Origin: an uncultured Bacteroidales bacterium
GTDB taxonomy: Bacteria; Bacteroidota; Bacteroidia; Bacteroidales; Bacteroidaceae
NCBI GenBank assembly: GCA_902801475.1
Contig: CADCIO010000014.1
Coordinates: 1-53,518, forward strand
DNA: 53,518 bases
Direction: 5' to 3'
Shown: positions 27,053 to 35,748 of the stretch, in pieces
How positions within the stretch are numbered: position 1 is the stretch's first letter
Layout of the letters: every line of letters begins with the position of its first letter
The notes under the pieces: generated by a model
What the model was told of the DNA's origin: nothing
Databases searched by the model: none
What the model saw: only the letters and a program-made list of their open reading frames with translations
Program-made: the position numbers and the translations under genes

Positions 27053-29398
27053 ATGAAAAGGATGTTTTTGGGAGCGGCAACGGTGTTGTTGTCGCTGATG
27101 CCCTCGCTGATGAGGGCGCAGGCCACGCAAACCATCAGAGGACAGGTTTGTGACGTGGCGTCTGGCGAACCGATGGTCGGTGTGACCATCACAGTGGAAA
27201 ACGGCATCACGATGGGTGGTGTCTCTGACATTGACGGCAACTTCGTGATTGAAAATGTACCCGTGGGCCGACATTCCATCCGAGCCACCTTCATCGGGTA
27301 TGAGCCGGTGCTGCTGAAGGAGCAGTTACTCTCGTCCGGTAAGGAGATGGTATTGAACCTGCGCATGCGTGAGAATATAGCGGAGCTGAGCGAAGTCATC
27401 GTAAAACCTCGCGTGAACAAGCAGATGCCGCTGAACGAGATGGCGCAGGTGGGTGCCAGGATGTTCAGCGTGGAGGAAGCCAGCCGATATGCTGGTGGTA
27501 TGTCTGACCCTGCCCGTACCGCCTCGATGTTTGCAGGTGTCGCCACGGGTGGAGCCACCAACGGCATCAGCATTCACGGCAATTCGCCCCAGATGTTGCA
27601 GTGGCGTGTGGAGGGCATCGAGATTCACAACCCTAACCACTTCGCTGAAATCACAGAAGCTGGTGGTGGTGTGTTCACCTCGCTCAACGGAACGGTGCTT
27701 GCCAACAGCGATTTTCTCACGGGGGCTATGCCTGCCGAGTTCGGAAACGCCCTCTCTGGTGCTTTCGACATGAAAATGCGTGTGGGTAACAATTCTAAAT
27801 ATGAGCATGCCATTCAGGTGGGTACGCTGGGTGTGGATTTCGGTTCAGAGGGTCCATTGGGTAAGAATTCCAGAGCTTCCTATCTGGTAAACTACCGTTA
27901 CAGTTTCCTCGAGATTGCCAAGAAGCTCCATGCCATCAATATGGACAAGGAGACACTCGACTATCAGGATTTAAGCTTCAAGGTCAATGTCCCCACCACC
28001 AAGGCGGGCACTTTCTCTTTGTGGTTCACGGGCTTGATTGATAACTACGAGAATGATGTGCCTGACTTGTCGGATTGGAAGACATTGTGGGACTCGAACG
28101 ACTCATGGTCGCATCAGAAGAATTGGGCGTTGGGCCTCAACCACTTCTATCGCTTCAAGACAGGTGGAACCCTGCGTTCCAGCATTGCCTATACAGGTGC
28201 GTACACCCGACTGGAGCAGAACGACTATGACACGAAGATGACCAAGATGCCTGACATGTCTGGGCGCAATGTCTCTTGGAACTTGATTGCTGACGTGCAG
28301 CACCAACATAAGTTCTCTTCTCGTTACACGATGCAGAATGGTGTCAACCACCAGCACATGGACTTCTGCACCTGGCTCGACTACATCAAGGTAGTGGGCG
28401 GTCCCATGTATCGTGTCTATGAATCGAAGGGAAATACAGGTTTGACACGTTTCTACACCAACCATAAGATTGCTTTGAGCAATCGCCTCTCGGCTGTGGC
28501 AGGTATGAACATCATGTGGTTCAACCTCAATGACCAGTTGATTTTCGAGCCTCGTGTCAGCATGCAGTACAAGACTACAGCATCCAGCACGGTCTCTGTG
28601 GCATACTCCATGAACAGCCGCAAAGAGGCCATCGACACCTATTTCGTGACGATGGCAGACAAGAATCCCAACAAGGATCTGGGTCTTACCCGTTCACATT
28701 ATATCTCTGCTTCTTTTGCCCAACGTCTGGGCGAGAATGCCATGCTGAAGATTGAGCCTTACTGGCAATGGCTCTTCGATGTGCCTGTGGAGCAAGGAAC
28801 GACCTACTCTATCATCAACCATCGAAAGTTCTTTCAGGATCGTGCTTTGGTCAACGAGGGTGCTGGTCGCAACTATGGTATCGACCTCACGCTGGAACGC
28901 TACTTGAAAGATGGTTTCTATGGCATGTTCACCGCCACCCTCTTCAAATCGGAGTATCGTGATGCTCAGAAGGAATGGCACCATTCACGTCACGACAGAG
29001 GTTTCATCACGAATATCTTAGGCGGTAAGGAATGGATGGTGGGACGTGCTCGCAAGAACGTCTTTGGCATCAACGGCCGACTCACGCTGATGGGTGGTGA
29101 TCGCTACACGCCCATACCTGCAGATCTCACTTACGAAGATGTGATGGAGCGTCCAGACAAGTCCATCCCCGAGGAAGATGGTGCTGACCCATATAACAAA
29201 GAAATGAAGATGAACGTGGGCTATGCCTTCTCTGTCAAATATACCATCAACAAGAAGCGCACATCCCATCACTTCATCCTCGAATACCTGCAAATGCGTA
29301 CCTTCCACGGGCAGACCTTCGACCTGAAGACCCACGAGGTGGTGAACAAGTACACCTCCCTCACCTTCCCGAACATCGCCTACCGAGTGGAATTCTAA
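27053..29398 (+). CDS. TonB-dependent outer-membrane receptor with CarboxypepD-reg domain
   Basis: About 781 aa from the ATG at 27053 (MKRMFLGAATVLLSLMPS, signal peptide ending near MRAQA); the frame runs upstream of the promoter, so the earlier GTG is not the start. Residues about 25-110 form a carboxypeptidase-regulatory-like beta domain (RGQVCDVASGEPMVGV, DIDGNFVIENVP). Then come the plug (AGVATGGATNGISIHGN) and the 22-strand barrel ending in the aromatic FPNIAYRVEF. No SusD partner or hydrolase follows, so the cargo could be metal, siderophore or small ligand rather than glycan. Likely regulated by the divergent LytTR protein. Confidence 0.92.
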   Translation: MKRMFLGAATVLLSLMPSLMRAQATQTIRGQVCDVASGEPMVGVTITVENGITMGGVSDIDGNFVIENVPVGRHSIRATFIGYEPVLLKEQLLSSGKEMVLNLRMRENIAELSEVIVKPRVNKQMPLNEMAQVGARMFSVEEASRYAGGMSDPARTASMFAGVATGGATNGISIHGNSPQMLQWRVEGIEIHNPNHFAEITEAGGGVFTSLNGTVLANSDFLTGAMPAEFGNALSGAFDMKMRVGNNSKYEHAIQVGTLGVDFGSEGPLGKNSRASYLVNYRYSFLEIAKKLHAINMDKETLDYQDLSFKVNVPTTKAGTFSLWFTGLIDNYENDVPDLSDWKTLWDSNDSWSHQKNWALGLNHFYRFKTGGTLRSSIAYTGAYTRLEQNDYDTKMTKMPDMSGRNVSWNLIADVQHQHKFSSRYTMQNGVNHQHMDFCTWLDYIKVVGGPMYRVYESKGNTGLTRFYTNHKIALSNRLSAVAGMNIMWFNLNDQLIFEPRVSMQYKTTASSTVSVAYSMNSRKEAIDTYFVTMADKNPNKDLGLTRSHYISASFAQRLGENAMLKIEPYWQWLFDVPVEQGTTYSIINHRKFFQDRALVNEGAGRNYGIDLTLERYLKDGFYGMFTATLFKSEYRDAQKEWHHSRHDRGFITNILGGKEWMVGRARKNVFGINGRLTLMGGDRYTPIPADLTYEDVMERPDKSIPEEDGADPYNKEMKMNVGYAFSVKYTINKKRTSHHFILEYLQMRTFHGQTFDLKTHEVVNKYTSLTFPNIAYRVEF

Positions 29399-29406
29399 TC
29401 AGTTAC

Positions 29407-29437
29407 TTGCAGAAAAGAAAGATAAGTCGTAATTTTG
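29407..29437 (+). promoter_or_regulatory. Promoter of the PNPOx-like gene
   Basis: TTG (29407-29409), 20-bp spacer, TAATTTTG (29430-29437). It lies directly after the TonB receptor stop and fixes the downstream start at 29464. Confidence 0.65.
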
Positions 29438-29463
29438 CAAACGAATTTGAAAACAACAAGAAT

Positions 29464-29892
29464 ATGACAAAGGAAGAACTTTTTAAGATGATGAACGAAC
29501 ATCCTGTGATGTACGTTGCAACCAATGAGAATGGACAACCCCACGTGAGGGGCATCCTGATGTTTAAGGCTGATGCAGATGGCATCGTGTTCCATACAGG
29601 CGTGACGAAGGACCTCTATCGTCAACTGCTGGCTGATCCTCGCTCTGAGGTGTGCTTCGCCTGTGGCAAGTATCAGGTGAGAGTGGAAGGACGCTTCGAA
29701 CTCGTGGAGGACATGGCATTGAAGGAGGAGATTGTCAATCACCCCTCACGCAAGTTCCTGCAACCTTGGAGACAGCAACAGGGCGACGAAGCCTTCTTCG
29801 GTTTCCTGAAAGTGTTCCGTATGCAGCACGGCAAGGCCCATGTATGGTGCATGGAAGACAATTTCAAGCCCAAGGAGTACATCGAGTTGTAA
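29464..29892 (+). CDS. Pyridoxamine 5'-phosphate oxidase-family flavoprotein
   Basis: 142 aa, split-barrel FMN-binding fold (MYVATNENGQPHVRGILMFKA, VCFACGKYQVRVEGRFELVED). It starts at the ATG at 29464 (MTKEELFKMM), since the promoter at 29407-29437 lies within the upstream extension of the frame. Members of this branch bind FMN, F420 or heme; true PdxH is longer (about 210-220 aa) with other residues, so vitamin B6 synthesis is unlikely. It is 12 bp before the flavoprotein gene at 29905 and probably co-transcribed with it. Confidence 0.85.
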   Translation: MTKEELFKMMNEHPVMYVATNENGQPHVRGILMFKADADGIVFHTGVTKDLYRQLLADPRSEVCFACGKYQVRVEGRFELVEDMALKEEIVNHPSRKFLQPWRQQQGDEAFFGFLKVFRMQHGKAHVWCMEDNFKPKEYIEL

Positions 29893-29904
29893 AAAACATC
29901 CCAG

Positions 29905-30435
29905 ATGAACATACTGATTTTATCGGGAAGCCCTCGTAAGGGTGGAAACACAGAACTGTTGGCTGAAGCTTTTGCCAAAGGGGCTGGAATGCATCATCAT
30001 GTGGAGATTGTATCTGTGCGTGATTATAAGGTGAATCCGTGTTTGGGTTGTAATGCTTGCTTTAAAACCGACGGCATTTGTGCACAAAAGGATGATATGG
30101 CTGTCATCTATGAGAAAGTGAGTCAGGCAGACATGCTCGTCATTGCCTCGCCTGTCTATTTCTATGGCATCAGCGCTCAGTTGAAAGCCATTATCGACAG
30201 GTTTCACAATCCCATCCGTGACTCGTTCCCTATCAAGAAGATGGCATTGCTGCTCGTCGGTGCTGCCACGCTGCCAGAGTTGTTTGATGCCATTCTGACG
30301 GAGTATAACCTTTGTTTGAAGTTCTTTGACATGGAGGATGCGGGCAGGGTGCTCGTAAGAGGAATCAAGGACAAGGGGGATATCAAAAATACACATTATT
30401 TAGAAGATGCCTATCAGTTGGGCGCATCAATATAG
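29905..30435 (+). CDS. NADPH-dependent FMN reductase / iron-sulfur flavoprotein-like
   Basis: 176 aa, flavodoxin fold with the P-loop-like FMN site ILSGSPRKGGNTELLAEAF at the N-terminus, a Cys pair in NPCLGCNACFKTDGIC (also a possible Fe-S or redox Cys cluster) and SPVYFYGISAQLKAIIDRF. This is the multimeric flavodoxin WrbA-like/IsfF-like group. It reduces flavin or quinone-like substrates in the cytosol; no specific substrate is visible. Confidence 0.88.
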   Translation: MNILILSGSPRKGGNTELLAEAFAKGAGMHHHVEIVSVRDYKVNPCLGCNACFKTDGICAQKDDMAVIYEKVSQADMLVIASPVYFYGISAQLKAIIDRFHNPIRDSFPIKKMALLLVGAATLPELFDAILTEYNLCLKFFDMEDAGRVLVRGIKDKGDIKNTHYLEDAYQLGASI

Positions 30436-30480
30436 AACCAAGAGTAAGGCTGAAGGTCATACGAATCAAAACAAATTAAA

Positions 30481-31008
30481 ATGAAAACAAAAGCACTTGT
30501 CGTTATTGACATCCAGAACGACATCACGAAGCACTACCGCGACATTGTTGACAATATCAATGCTGCTATTGAATGGGCGGTAAACGAAGGGATGCACGTT
30601 GTCTATATCAAGCATAACAACATCACCGCAAGTACCCGTACATTCAAGCCTGGCACTCATGGCGAAGAGTTAGTGTCAGAATTGAAGGTTGTATCGGATA
30701 ACATCTTTGTGAAGACAAAGAGTAACGCATTGACGAGCGAGGAGTTTGCCACGTTCATTGCGGAAAACGGAATCACGGAGTTCTATATCGCTGGTGCCGA
30801 TGCTACCGCCTGTGTGAAGTCCACTTGCTTCAATATGCGGAAAGCAGGGTACACCGTCCATGTCATTTCTGATTGCGTTACCAGCTACGATCTGAAGAAG
30901 TTGTCAGAAATGCTTGCCTATTATGCGGACAAGGGCTGCGAGGTCGGGACGCTGGCAGAATTTCAAAATGCGGGATGGAAAGCGGCTCTGACAACACAAG
31001 AGGATTGA
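30481..31008 (+). CDS. Isochorismatase-family cysteine hydrolase
   Basis: 175 aa. Catalytic triad positions of the family: Asp in LVVIDIQNDI, Lys in the VKTKSNAL segment, Cys in AGADATACVKSTCFNMRKAGY. The cis-peptide region of the family lies just before the Cys. These hydrolases cleave amides such as nicotinamide, N-carbamoyl compounds or isochorismate; the substrate is not predictable. It is 4 bp upstream of a GNAT gene and probably co-transcribed. Confidence 0.88.
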   Translation: MKTKALVVIDIQNDITKHYRDIVDNINAAIEWAVNEGMHVVYIKHNNITASTRTFKPGTHGEELVSELKVVSDNIFVKTKSNALTSEEFATFIAENGITEFYIAGADATACVKSTCFNMRKAGYTVHVISDCVTSYDLKKLSEMLAYYADKGCEVGTLAEFQNAGWKAALTTQED

Positions 31009-31012
31009 AAAG

Positions 31013-31468
31013 ATGATAGAAACAGAACAACTGAGAATCTACCCTGCCATGAAGGAGCAGATGGAGGTGTTCATTGCCGCAGAAGCAGATGTCGAACTCA
31101 AAAAGGCATATACGGAGATGCTGGAGGGCTGTCTGCGGCATCCCGATCTGTGGCAATGGTACGCCATGTGGATGATTGAACTGCAGGACGGAACGCACAT
31201 TGGGGACCTGTGTTTCAAAGGCCTTGGCACAAACGGCACAGTTGAGATCGGTTACGGTGTTCTCGAAGAATATCAAGGTCAGGGCTACGCTACCGAGGCA
31301 GTCGGCGCGGCTGTGACCTGGGCTTTGCAGCAACCCTTTATTACCTGTGTGGAGGCGGAGACGGCGCCGGACAACCGCGCCTCCCAACGGGTCCTTGAAA
31401 AATGCGGTTTTCTGCCTTCCGGCACGATTGGGGAAGAAGGACCTCGCTTTTTCAAAGTGATGAAATGA
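31013..31468 (+). CDS. GNAT-family N-acetyltransferase (RimJ-like), likely acquired
   Basis: 151 aa. GNAT motif A: GYGVLEEYQGQGYATEAVGAAV (acetyl-CoA pyrophosphate loop QGQGYA); motif B: ETAPDNRASQRVLEKCGF. Similar to RimJ/RimL-type transferases; the substrate is unknown. Base composition is noticeably more G+C-rich than the neighbours (GGCGCGG, ACGGCGCCGGACAACCGCGC around 31308-31382), which suggests transfer from a higher-GC donor, perhaps a Firmicute. It is tightly linked to the upstream hydrolase (4-bp gap). Confidence 0.85.
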   Translation: MIETEQLRIYPAMKEQMEVFIAAEADVELKKAYTEMLEGCLRHPDLWQWYAMWMIELQDGTHIGDLCFKGLGTNGTVEIGYGVLEEYQGQGYATEAVGAAVTWALQQPFITCVEAETAPDNRASQRVLEKCGFLPSGTIGEEGPRFFKVMK

Positions 31469-31532
31469 GAGGGGCATGCAGAGATGCCTATACCGATTTG
31501 TAAAAAGGGAGTATTTATATAAAGAAAGATTG

Positions 31533-32054
31533 ATGATGATTACCGAAGAGAGACTCAGACAGACATTCAGTGAGGGAGGCGCACAGGAAATTTACCAGGA
31601 AGTGAAGGCAAGTGGTGATTTTCTTGGTTTCGCTCGTCAGTATGCATTTAGTCAGGATTATCGCGTGGCAAGGAGTGCTTTGTGGGGGCTTACCAAGGCT
31701 CGCAAAGAGGAATTGTCGCAACTGCAGGTAATACTCAACGAATTCATTGACCAAGCTATACGGACAGAGAATTCATCCATCAGGCGACTATCACTAAACA
31801 TCATCGAGCGACTGGAGATGAACGAGGAAGACCTGCGTACAGACTTCCTTGATTTCTGTTTAGATCACATGACAGATGTGGAGGAGTTCCCTGGCGTTCA
31901 AGCTGTCTGCATGAAACTCGCCTACAGGATGTGCAAATTCTATCCAGAACTGATGGACGAACTGAAACGCACCCTCGAAGCAATGGACATAGACTATTAC
32001 AAACCCGCCGTGAAATGTGCCAGAAATAGAATTCTGAGTGGCAAACTAAAGTAA
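31533..32054 (+). CDS. Helical HEAT-like hypothetical protein
   Basis: 173 aa from the ATG at 31533 (a second ATG follows at 31536); the upstream extension of the frame is implausible. It is all-alpha, with paired-helix spacing like HEAT/ARM repeats (DYRVARSALWGLTKARKEEL, SSIRRLSLNIIERLEMNEED, GVQAVCMKLAYRMCKFYPEL). No catalytic motif is seen. The stop is 1 bp before the next GNAT gene, so they are co-transcribed. Function unknown; it resembles short repeat proteins common in Bacteroidetes. Confidence 0.7.
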   Translation: MMITEERLRQTFSEGGAQEIYQEVKASGDFLGFARQYAFSQDYRVARSALWGLTKARKEELSQLQVILNEFIDQAIRTENSSIRRLSLNIIERLEMNEEDLRTDFLDFCLDHMTDVEEFPGVQAVCMKLAYRMCKFYPELMDELKRTLEAMDIDYYKPAVKCARNRILSGKLK

Positions 32055-32055
32055 A

Positions 32056-32508
32056 ATGAAAATAGAACTAGCAACAAAACAGGATGTTCCTGCCATTCTC
32101 GACTTGCAGCGCAAGGCTTTTGGACCTCTGTGCGAGGAACTGGGTTGGAAGGATGCCCCACCTATGACCGAATTGTTGGAACATATCTATGAGGAATTCG
32201 CACGATGTACGACATTGAAAGTACAAAACGACGAAGGACTTATCATCGGTTCCGTTAATGGCAACGTGACAGATGGCTCCCTATACATCGGTCGTCTGAT
32301 GGTTCTGCCAGAATACCAGCAGCAAGGCATTGGAAAACAATTGTTCCGAGAGATCCAATCACGTCTTCCACATAATCGTGCATGGCTATGTACATGCCAG
32401 CAGGTGCGTCCTCCATACGAGTTCTATCTACGAGAGGGCTTCAAGCCATACAAGAGTGAAATTGTTGGTCCTGGATTGACTTGGATGTATATGGAAAAGA
32501 ATAAATGA
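32056..32508 (+). CDS. GNAT-family N-acetyltransferase
   Basis: 150 aa. N-terminal IELATKQDVPAILDLQRKAF, motif A LYIGRLMVLPEYQQQGIGKQ (QQQGIGK acetyl-CoA loop) and a C-terminal FYLREGFKPY element. The substrate is unknown. It starts 1 bp after the HEAT-like gene. The 32509-32612 gap that follows holds two small GC hairpins (GCCGC AA GCGGC near 32531, GCCC/GGGC near 32558) but no gene. Confidence 0.87.
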   Translation: MKIELATKQDVPAILDLQRKAFGPLCEELGWKDAPPMTELLEHIYEEFARCTTLKVQNDEGLIIGSVNGNVTDGSLYIGRLMVLPEYQQQGIGKQLFREIQSRLPHNRAWLCTCQQVRPPYEFYLREGFKPYKSEIVGPGLTWMYMEKNK

Positions 32509-32612
32509 TTTAAGTTTTGGATGTTTGATGCCGCAAGCGGCGAAGGAAAGAAAAATAGCCCAGAAGGGGCACTTGAGCACTTCCGGAAGTTGAGTAATGA
32601 ATAATTGAAGAA

Positions 32613-32954
32613 ATGGAAACAATGAATAGAATGATTGCTTTCTGTGGACTGAATTGCGAGCAGTGCGACGCAAACATCGCCACGAAGAATGATGATCATG
32701 CATTGCGTGAAAAGACTGCTAAGCTTTGGGCAGAATTGAACCATGCGCCCATTCTGCCAGAGCACATCAACTGTGATGGTTGTCGTGTCAATGGAAGAAA
32801 GACTGTTTTCTGCGATAGCTTATGTGATATCCGTCAATGTGCGTTGAAGAAAGGCGTAGAGACCTGTGGCGACTGTTCTGAGATGGAGGGCTGCCCTATT
32901 GTTGGAGCCATCCATGTTAATAATCCCGATGCTCGGAGGAATCTAATGAAATAA
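32613..32954 (+). CDS. DUF3795 Cys-rich protein
   Basis: 113 aa (or 110 from the ATG at 32622). DUF3795 signature: MIAFCGLNCEQCDANIATKN, INCDGCRVNGR, FCDSLCDIRQCALKKG and ETCGDCSEMEGCP, about twelve cysteines in CxxC-type pairs, suggesting zinc or Fe-S binding. The biochemical role of the family is unknown. A paralogue occupies the N-terminal half of the gene at 35745. It ends in a strong terminator shared with the convergent zinc-ribbon gene. Confidence 0.87.
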   Translation: METMNRMIAFCGLNCEQCDANIATKNDDHALREKTAKLWAELNHAPILPEHINCDGCRVNGRKTVFCDSLCDIRQCALKKGVETCGDCSEMEGCPIVGAIHVNNPDARRNLMK

Positions 32955-32994
32955 GCGTTGGAAGCAGTGCTCATCACTGCTTTTTCCAACGCTT
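32953..32994. terminator. Bidirectional terminator between the DUF3795 and zinc-ribbon genes
   Basis: Outer stem AGCGTTGGA (32954-32962)/TCCAACGCT (32985-32993), inner stem GCAGTG (32964-32969)/CACTGC (32975-32980). The stop codon of the leftward zinc-ribbon gene (32974-32976) lies at the tip, so the hairpin is partly coding for that gene. Confidence 0.75.
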
Positions 32995-33324
32995 CAAGTT
33001 AGGGTAGAACTGGAGAAGCATCTGCTTGTACTCCTCACGGCTCAGGTTCTGTCCCGTGTGCTTGTTGTATTCATCCACAAACTGCGAGCAGAATCCTGCC
33101 ATCTCCTCCATCGTGCATTCGGTAGTGAACTTGCTATCTTGGTAGCAGTAGATACAATACTCTTCACTCTTGCTTCCATCGGCATTGGTGCCGAGGACAT
33201 TCTCTGTGAGCGGCATTCCGCAGCTCTGACAGAATTTGACTTTGTCGAAGTCCGTCACGACTCGGCCATCTTCGAGCGAGCTCGGATGGCTCTCGCTGCC
33301 CTGTCCTTTGATTGTTTGTTCCAT
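32974..33324 (-). CDS. Putative zinc-ribbon domain protein
   Basis: 116 aa from the ATG at 33324 (MEQTIKGQGSES); the -7 box at 33360-33367 excludes the longer frame to 33414. One zinc ribbon: KFCQSCGMPLTENVLGTN then EEYCIYCYQDSKF (CxxC...CxxC). A helical tail resembles the C-terminal part of the zinc-ribbon domain family often found beside GNAT or DUF3795 genes (EMAGFCSQFVDEYNKHTGQ). Cytosolic; function unknown. Confidence 0.85.
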   Translation of the reverse strand: MEQTIKGQGSESHPSSLEDGRVVTDFDKVKFCQSCGMPLTENVLGTNADGSKSEEYCIYCYQDSKFTTECTMEEMAGFCSQFVDEYNKHTGQNLSREEYKQMLLQFYPNLKRWKKQ

Positions 33325-33359
33325 CTTTATTTCGAATAGGTTGTTTGTAAAATCGTCCA

Positions 33360-33367
33360 CAAAGGTA
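33360..33367 (-). promoter_or_regulatory. -7 box for the zinc-ribbon gene
   Basis: CAAAGGTA on plus, TACCTTTG on minus, 35 bp upstream of the ATG at 33324. Confidence 0.6.
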
Positions 33368-33421
33368 CGCATTCTTTTTAAGATACGTGGAGTCTTTTCA
33401 GAAAAATGGGGCATTCCCTTG

Positions 33422-35263
33422 TTATTTCGAATGGTTAGATTTCATTCTTTCTAATTGTTCTGCGAGGGCATCGAGGTTGCTAGGGTCGGCATTGACATCG
33501 AGGACATTGCCTTCGCGGTCGATGAGACGGAAGTGGGGCCATGCGTGGACATTCAGGAATTCCTCGACGGCGTCTTGCTGCTTTTCAGGCAGGTTGTAGT
33601 GAACGATGTTGGGGCCTACAAGATTGTAGCGATTGATCACATTCATGTACGCATCTTCTTTGCTTCCGTTGGCAAGATATAGATAAACGAGGTCGTAGTC
33701 TTTCAGCCGCTCATATTCCTCTTGACTGTGCGAGAGAACCTCCAAGCAAGGTCCGCACCAAGTGCCCCAAATGTCAAGTAGGACGAGGCGTCCACGATAG
33801 GGTTCCGTCATTTTGCGGAGTATCTGTTCGCCATCGCTGATGCCCGCCACATCGTCGGATGACTTCAGGCTGGATGAGTTCGCAATGTCCTGTTGCTCAT
33901 CAAGACGATATTTTTCGTTCTGCTGTTCCACCATAGCGAGCGCCACAGGCATTTGGACATGCTTCCTGACATAGCTCATAGCGAGTGCGTCGAGTGGTTC
34001 ATTGTTGTGCTCTATCAGTTCCAGCAGCTTAGCAGTTAACGTGAATTCACGGACAGGCTGGTCGCATCCCAGGGAGTCAAGCACGTCCAGTCTCTCCATC
34101 ATCTCAGAGATGTTAATCAGCGTTTTGGCAATCTTCTGCGGGTCTTCATTCACGGTGCAGCCTTCCTGCTCCAGACGCTTGACGATTTGATCCAAAAAGA
34201 ATCTCCTTGATCTGGGTTCGTGGATATGAACATAACCCTCCATCAATGAAGCAAAATTCTCATAAAGGGTATAGGGTTTGATGGCTTTCTTCCAGAACTC
34301 ACGTCCCACATAATCGAGGTATTCCTTTGGAAGCTGGTAGGGAGGATAGGTGAAGAACTGAGCCTGTATCATGTCGCGTCCCTGTTCGGTCTGATAATAT
34401 CCCTTTTTGAAGTCGATGAACCGCTGGGAGAGGTTGGGATGCTCCTTCATCGCTTTCTCCAGACCAGCATCATTCACCTGACGCACGCTGTCAGCCACAC
34501 CCCAGAACTTCATCGCATCGAGTGTGCCTAATGGTGTCTTATTGACGTAAGTACTGGTTTCGTTCATCTTGACAGCCAGCAGTTCGTTCTGCACCCTCAC
34601 GTCGTCGCCCATCCACAGCGTCTGTCCCGTCTTCCCATCATGGAGGAAATAGTATGTCTTTCCGGGTTCCATCACCGTTGCATATTCATCATCTTCGTTC
34701 CATTCGAGTATCACCTCCATACTGTTGAGCAAGGGCATCGTGATGGAGAACCGCCCTTGTGCATCCAGCGGCACATCAACATCCACCCATTCATTAATGA
34801 TGATGTCATTATACCTAATCACCAGTTTACGACCTTCTCCTGATAGATTCCGGAACCACCCTGCAATGGTCACGCTGTCGTCTTCCCTGTAGCCATTATC
34901 AACAAAGCCTGTGCGCAAATCCTTGGTGGGATAATCGGGTAAGGTGGCAGTGGTGATGGGGCTGCAGAGGAGTGGCTTCTGATTGCCGATGGTCATGCTG
35001 CGCTGTCCCTTCTTCTGCTTGCCAACCTTGATGGTGGTACCGTCGCTGATGCTGAGTGTGTAACTGTCCTTCGCTTCTGTCTGGGCAACGATGTCCCACA
35101 CCAGATTGTCATAGATGACTTGTTTTTCTGTGATGCCGATGAGCCAGTCGCCCGTTTTGTCGTTGCGCCAATAGGTGTCTGCCAGTCCGTTTTCTGCATC
35201 TTGTGCCAGTCCTGCCACAGCAACAAGGGCAAGGAACAGCGTCGTAAAGAATTTCTTGTTCAT
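33422..35263 (-). CDS. Secreted TlpA-like thioredoxin-family protein
   Basis: 613 aa from the ATG at 35263 (MNKKFFTTLFLALVAVAGLA, signal peptide); the frame continues upstream, but the -7 box at 35354-35361 favours this start. The long N-terminal region (about 450 aa, beta-rich then helical) has no domain I can name. The C-terminal about 150 aa are a thioredoxin/TlpA domain with LLDIWGTWCGPCLEVLSHSQ (CGPC active site) and FRLIDREGNVL. Periplasmic or outer-membrane-facing thiol-disulfide protein, as in the large TlpA/AhpC-type proteins common in Bacteroidetes. Partner unknown. Confidence 0.87.
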   Translation of the reverse strand: MNKKFFTTLFLALVAVAGLAQDAENGLADTYWRNDKTGDWLIGITEKQVIYDNLVWDIVAQTEAKDSYTLSISDGTTIKVGKQKKGQRSMTIGNQKPLLCSPITTATLPDYPTKDLRTGFVDNGYREDDSVTIAGWFRNLSGEGRKLVIRYNDIIINEWVDVDVPLDAQGRFSITMPLLNSMEVILEWNEDDEYATVMEPGKTYYFLHDGKTGQTLWMGDDVRVQNELLAVKMNETSTYVNKTPLGTLDAMKFWGVADSVRQVNDAGLEKAMKEHPNLSQRFIDFKKGYYQTEQGRDMIQAQFFTYPPYQLPKEYLDYVGREFWKKAIKPYTLYENFASLMEGYVHIHEPRSRRFFLDQIVKRLEQEGCTVNEDPQKIAKTLINISEMMERLDVLDSLGCDQPVREFTLTAKLLELIEHNNEPLDALAMSYVRKHVQMPVALAMVEQQNEKYRLDEQQDIANSSSLKSSDDVAGISDGEQILRKMTEPYRGRLVLLDIWGTWCGPCLEVLSHSQEEYERLKDYDLVYLYLANGSKEDAYMNVINRYNLVGPNIVHYNLPEKQQDAVEEFLNVHAWPHFRLIDREGNVLDVNADPSNLDALAEQLERMKSNHSK

Positions 35264-35353
35264 ATTTGGTTTTGTTCGATTGTTTCTGTCCTTTATACGC
35301 TCATAGTGATGAAAACTTAAGTTCAAATTCTCACTTTTTTTCAAAATGTAGAA

Positions 35354-35361
35354 CAAAGGTA
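35354..35361 (-). promoter_or_regulatory. -7 box for the TlpA-like gene
   Basis: CAAAGGTA on plus, TACCTTTG on minus, giving a leader of about 85 nt to the ATG at 35263. Confidence 0.6.
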
Positions 35362-35424
35362 TGAATTCTTCTCAAAAACATAGGCAAGATGCTATGGAAA
35401 AGTGTGGATTTCCCCCAAAATCTG

Positions 35425-35432
35425 TACCTTTG
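35425..35432 (+). promoter_or_regulatory. -7 box for the cat remnant / DUF3795-fusion transcript
   Basis: TACCTTTG lies 25 bp upstream of the ATG at 35458. The promoter of a decayed chloramphenicol-acetyltransferase-like gene is thus intact and now probably drives the downstream DUF3795-fusion and GNAT genes. Confidence 0.6.
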
Positions 35433-35457
35433 CAGTCAGAATCACAATTCTGTCAAT

Positions 35458-35748
35458 ATGAAGAAGGAGATACACCCCCAAGAGACGAGCAGGGCGAAAG
35501 CATTCCAGATGTGGATGTCGTCGCCCCAGCCGATGGTGACATTGGTGAAGACGTTGGACGTGAACCGACTCGTGAAAGTGAATAAGCGCACAGGCATTTT
35601 CGTTATCATCGTGCTCTACAGCCTTCGTGCCTTGGTGGGAGGCTGGGTTTGTGTGGTGGATTTTAGATGGCTGCGATTCTTCTCATCCCTCATTCCCACC
35701 ATTATCGCATGGTGCTACTGGCCAGGAGTAAAAACAAAACAAATATGA
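35458..35748 (+). pseudogene. Truncated CatA-like acetyltransferase, N-terminal fragment fused to a membrane-like tail
   Basis: 96 codons from the ATG at 35458. The first about 45 residues (KKEIHPQETSRAKAFQMWM, MVTLVKTLDVNRLVKVNKRTG) look like the N-terminus of a type-A chloramphenicol acetyltransferase-like protein of this phylum, from my recall of the family. After KRTG the sequence switches to a hydrophobic stretch (FVIIVLYSLRALVGGWVC) with no CAT similarity, and the catalytic HHxxxDG half is missing. The promoter upstream is intact, and the stop overlaps the next ATG by 4 bp (ATGA). It may still be translated as a short hybrid peptide that couples to the DUF3795 gene. Confidence 0.6.

Noticed and set aside
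32531..32570. Attachment site or terminator at the small GC hairpins after the 32056 GNAT
   Set aside because: Stems are only 4-5 bp without a T-run or a direct-repeat partner.
35361..35585. 74-aa frame overlapping the first cat remnant
   Set aside because: Starts upstream of the -7 box and lacks similarity; the overlapping frame carries CAT-like sequence.
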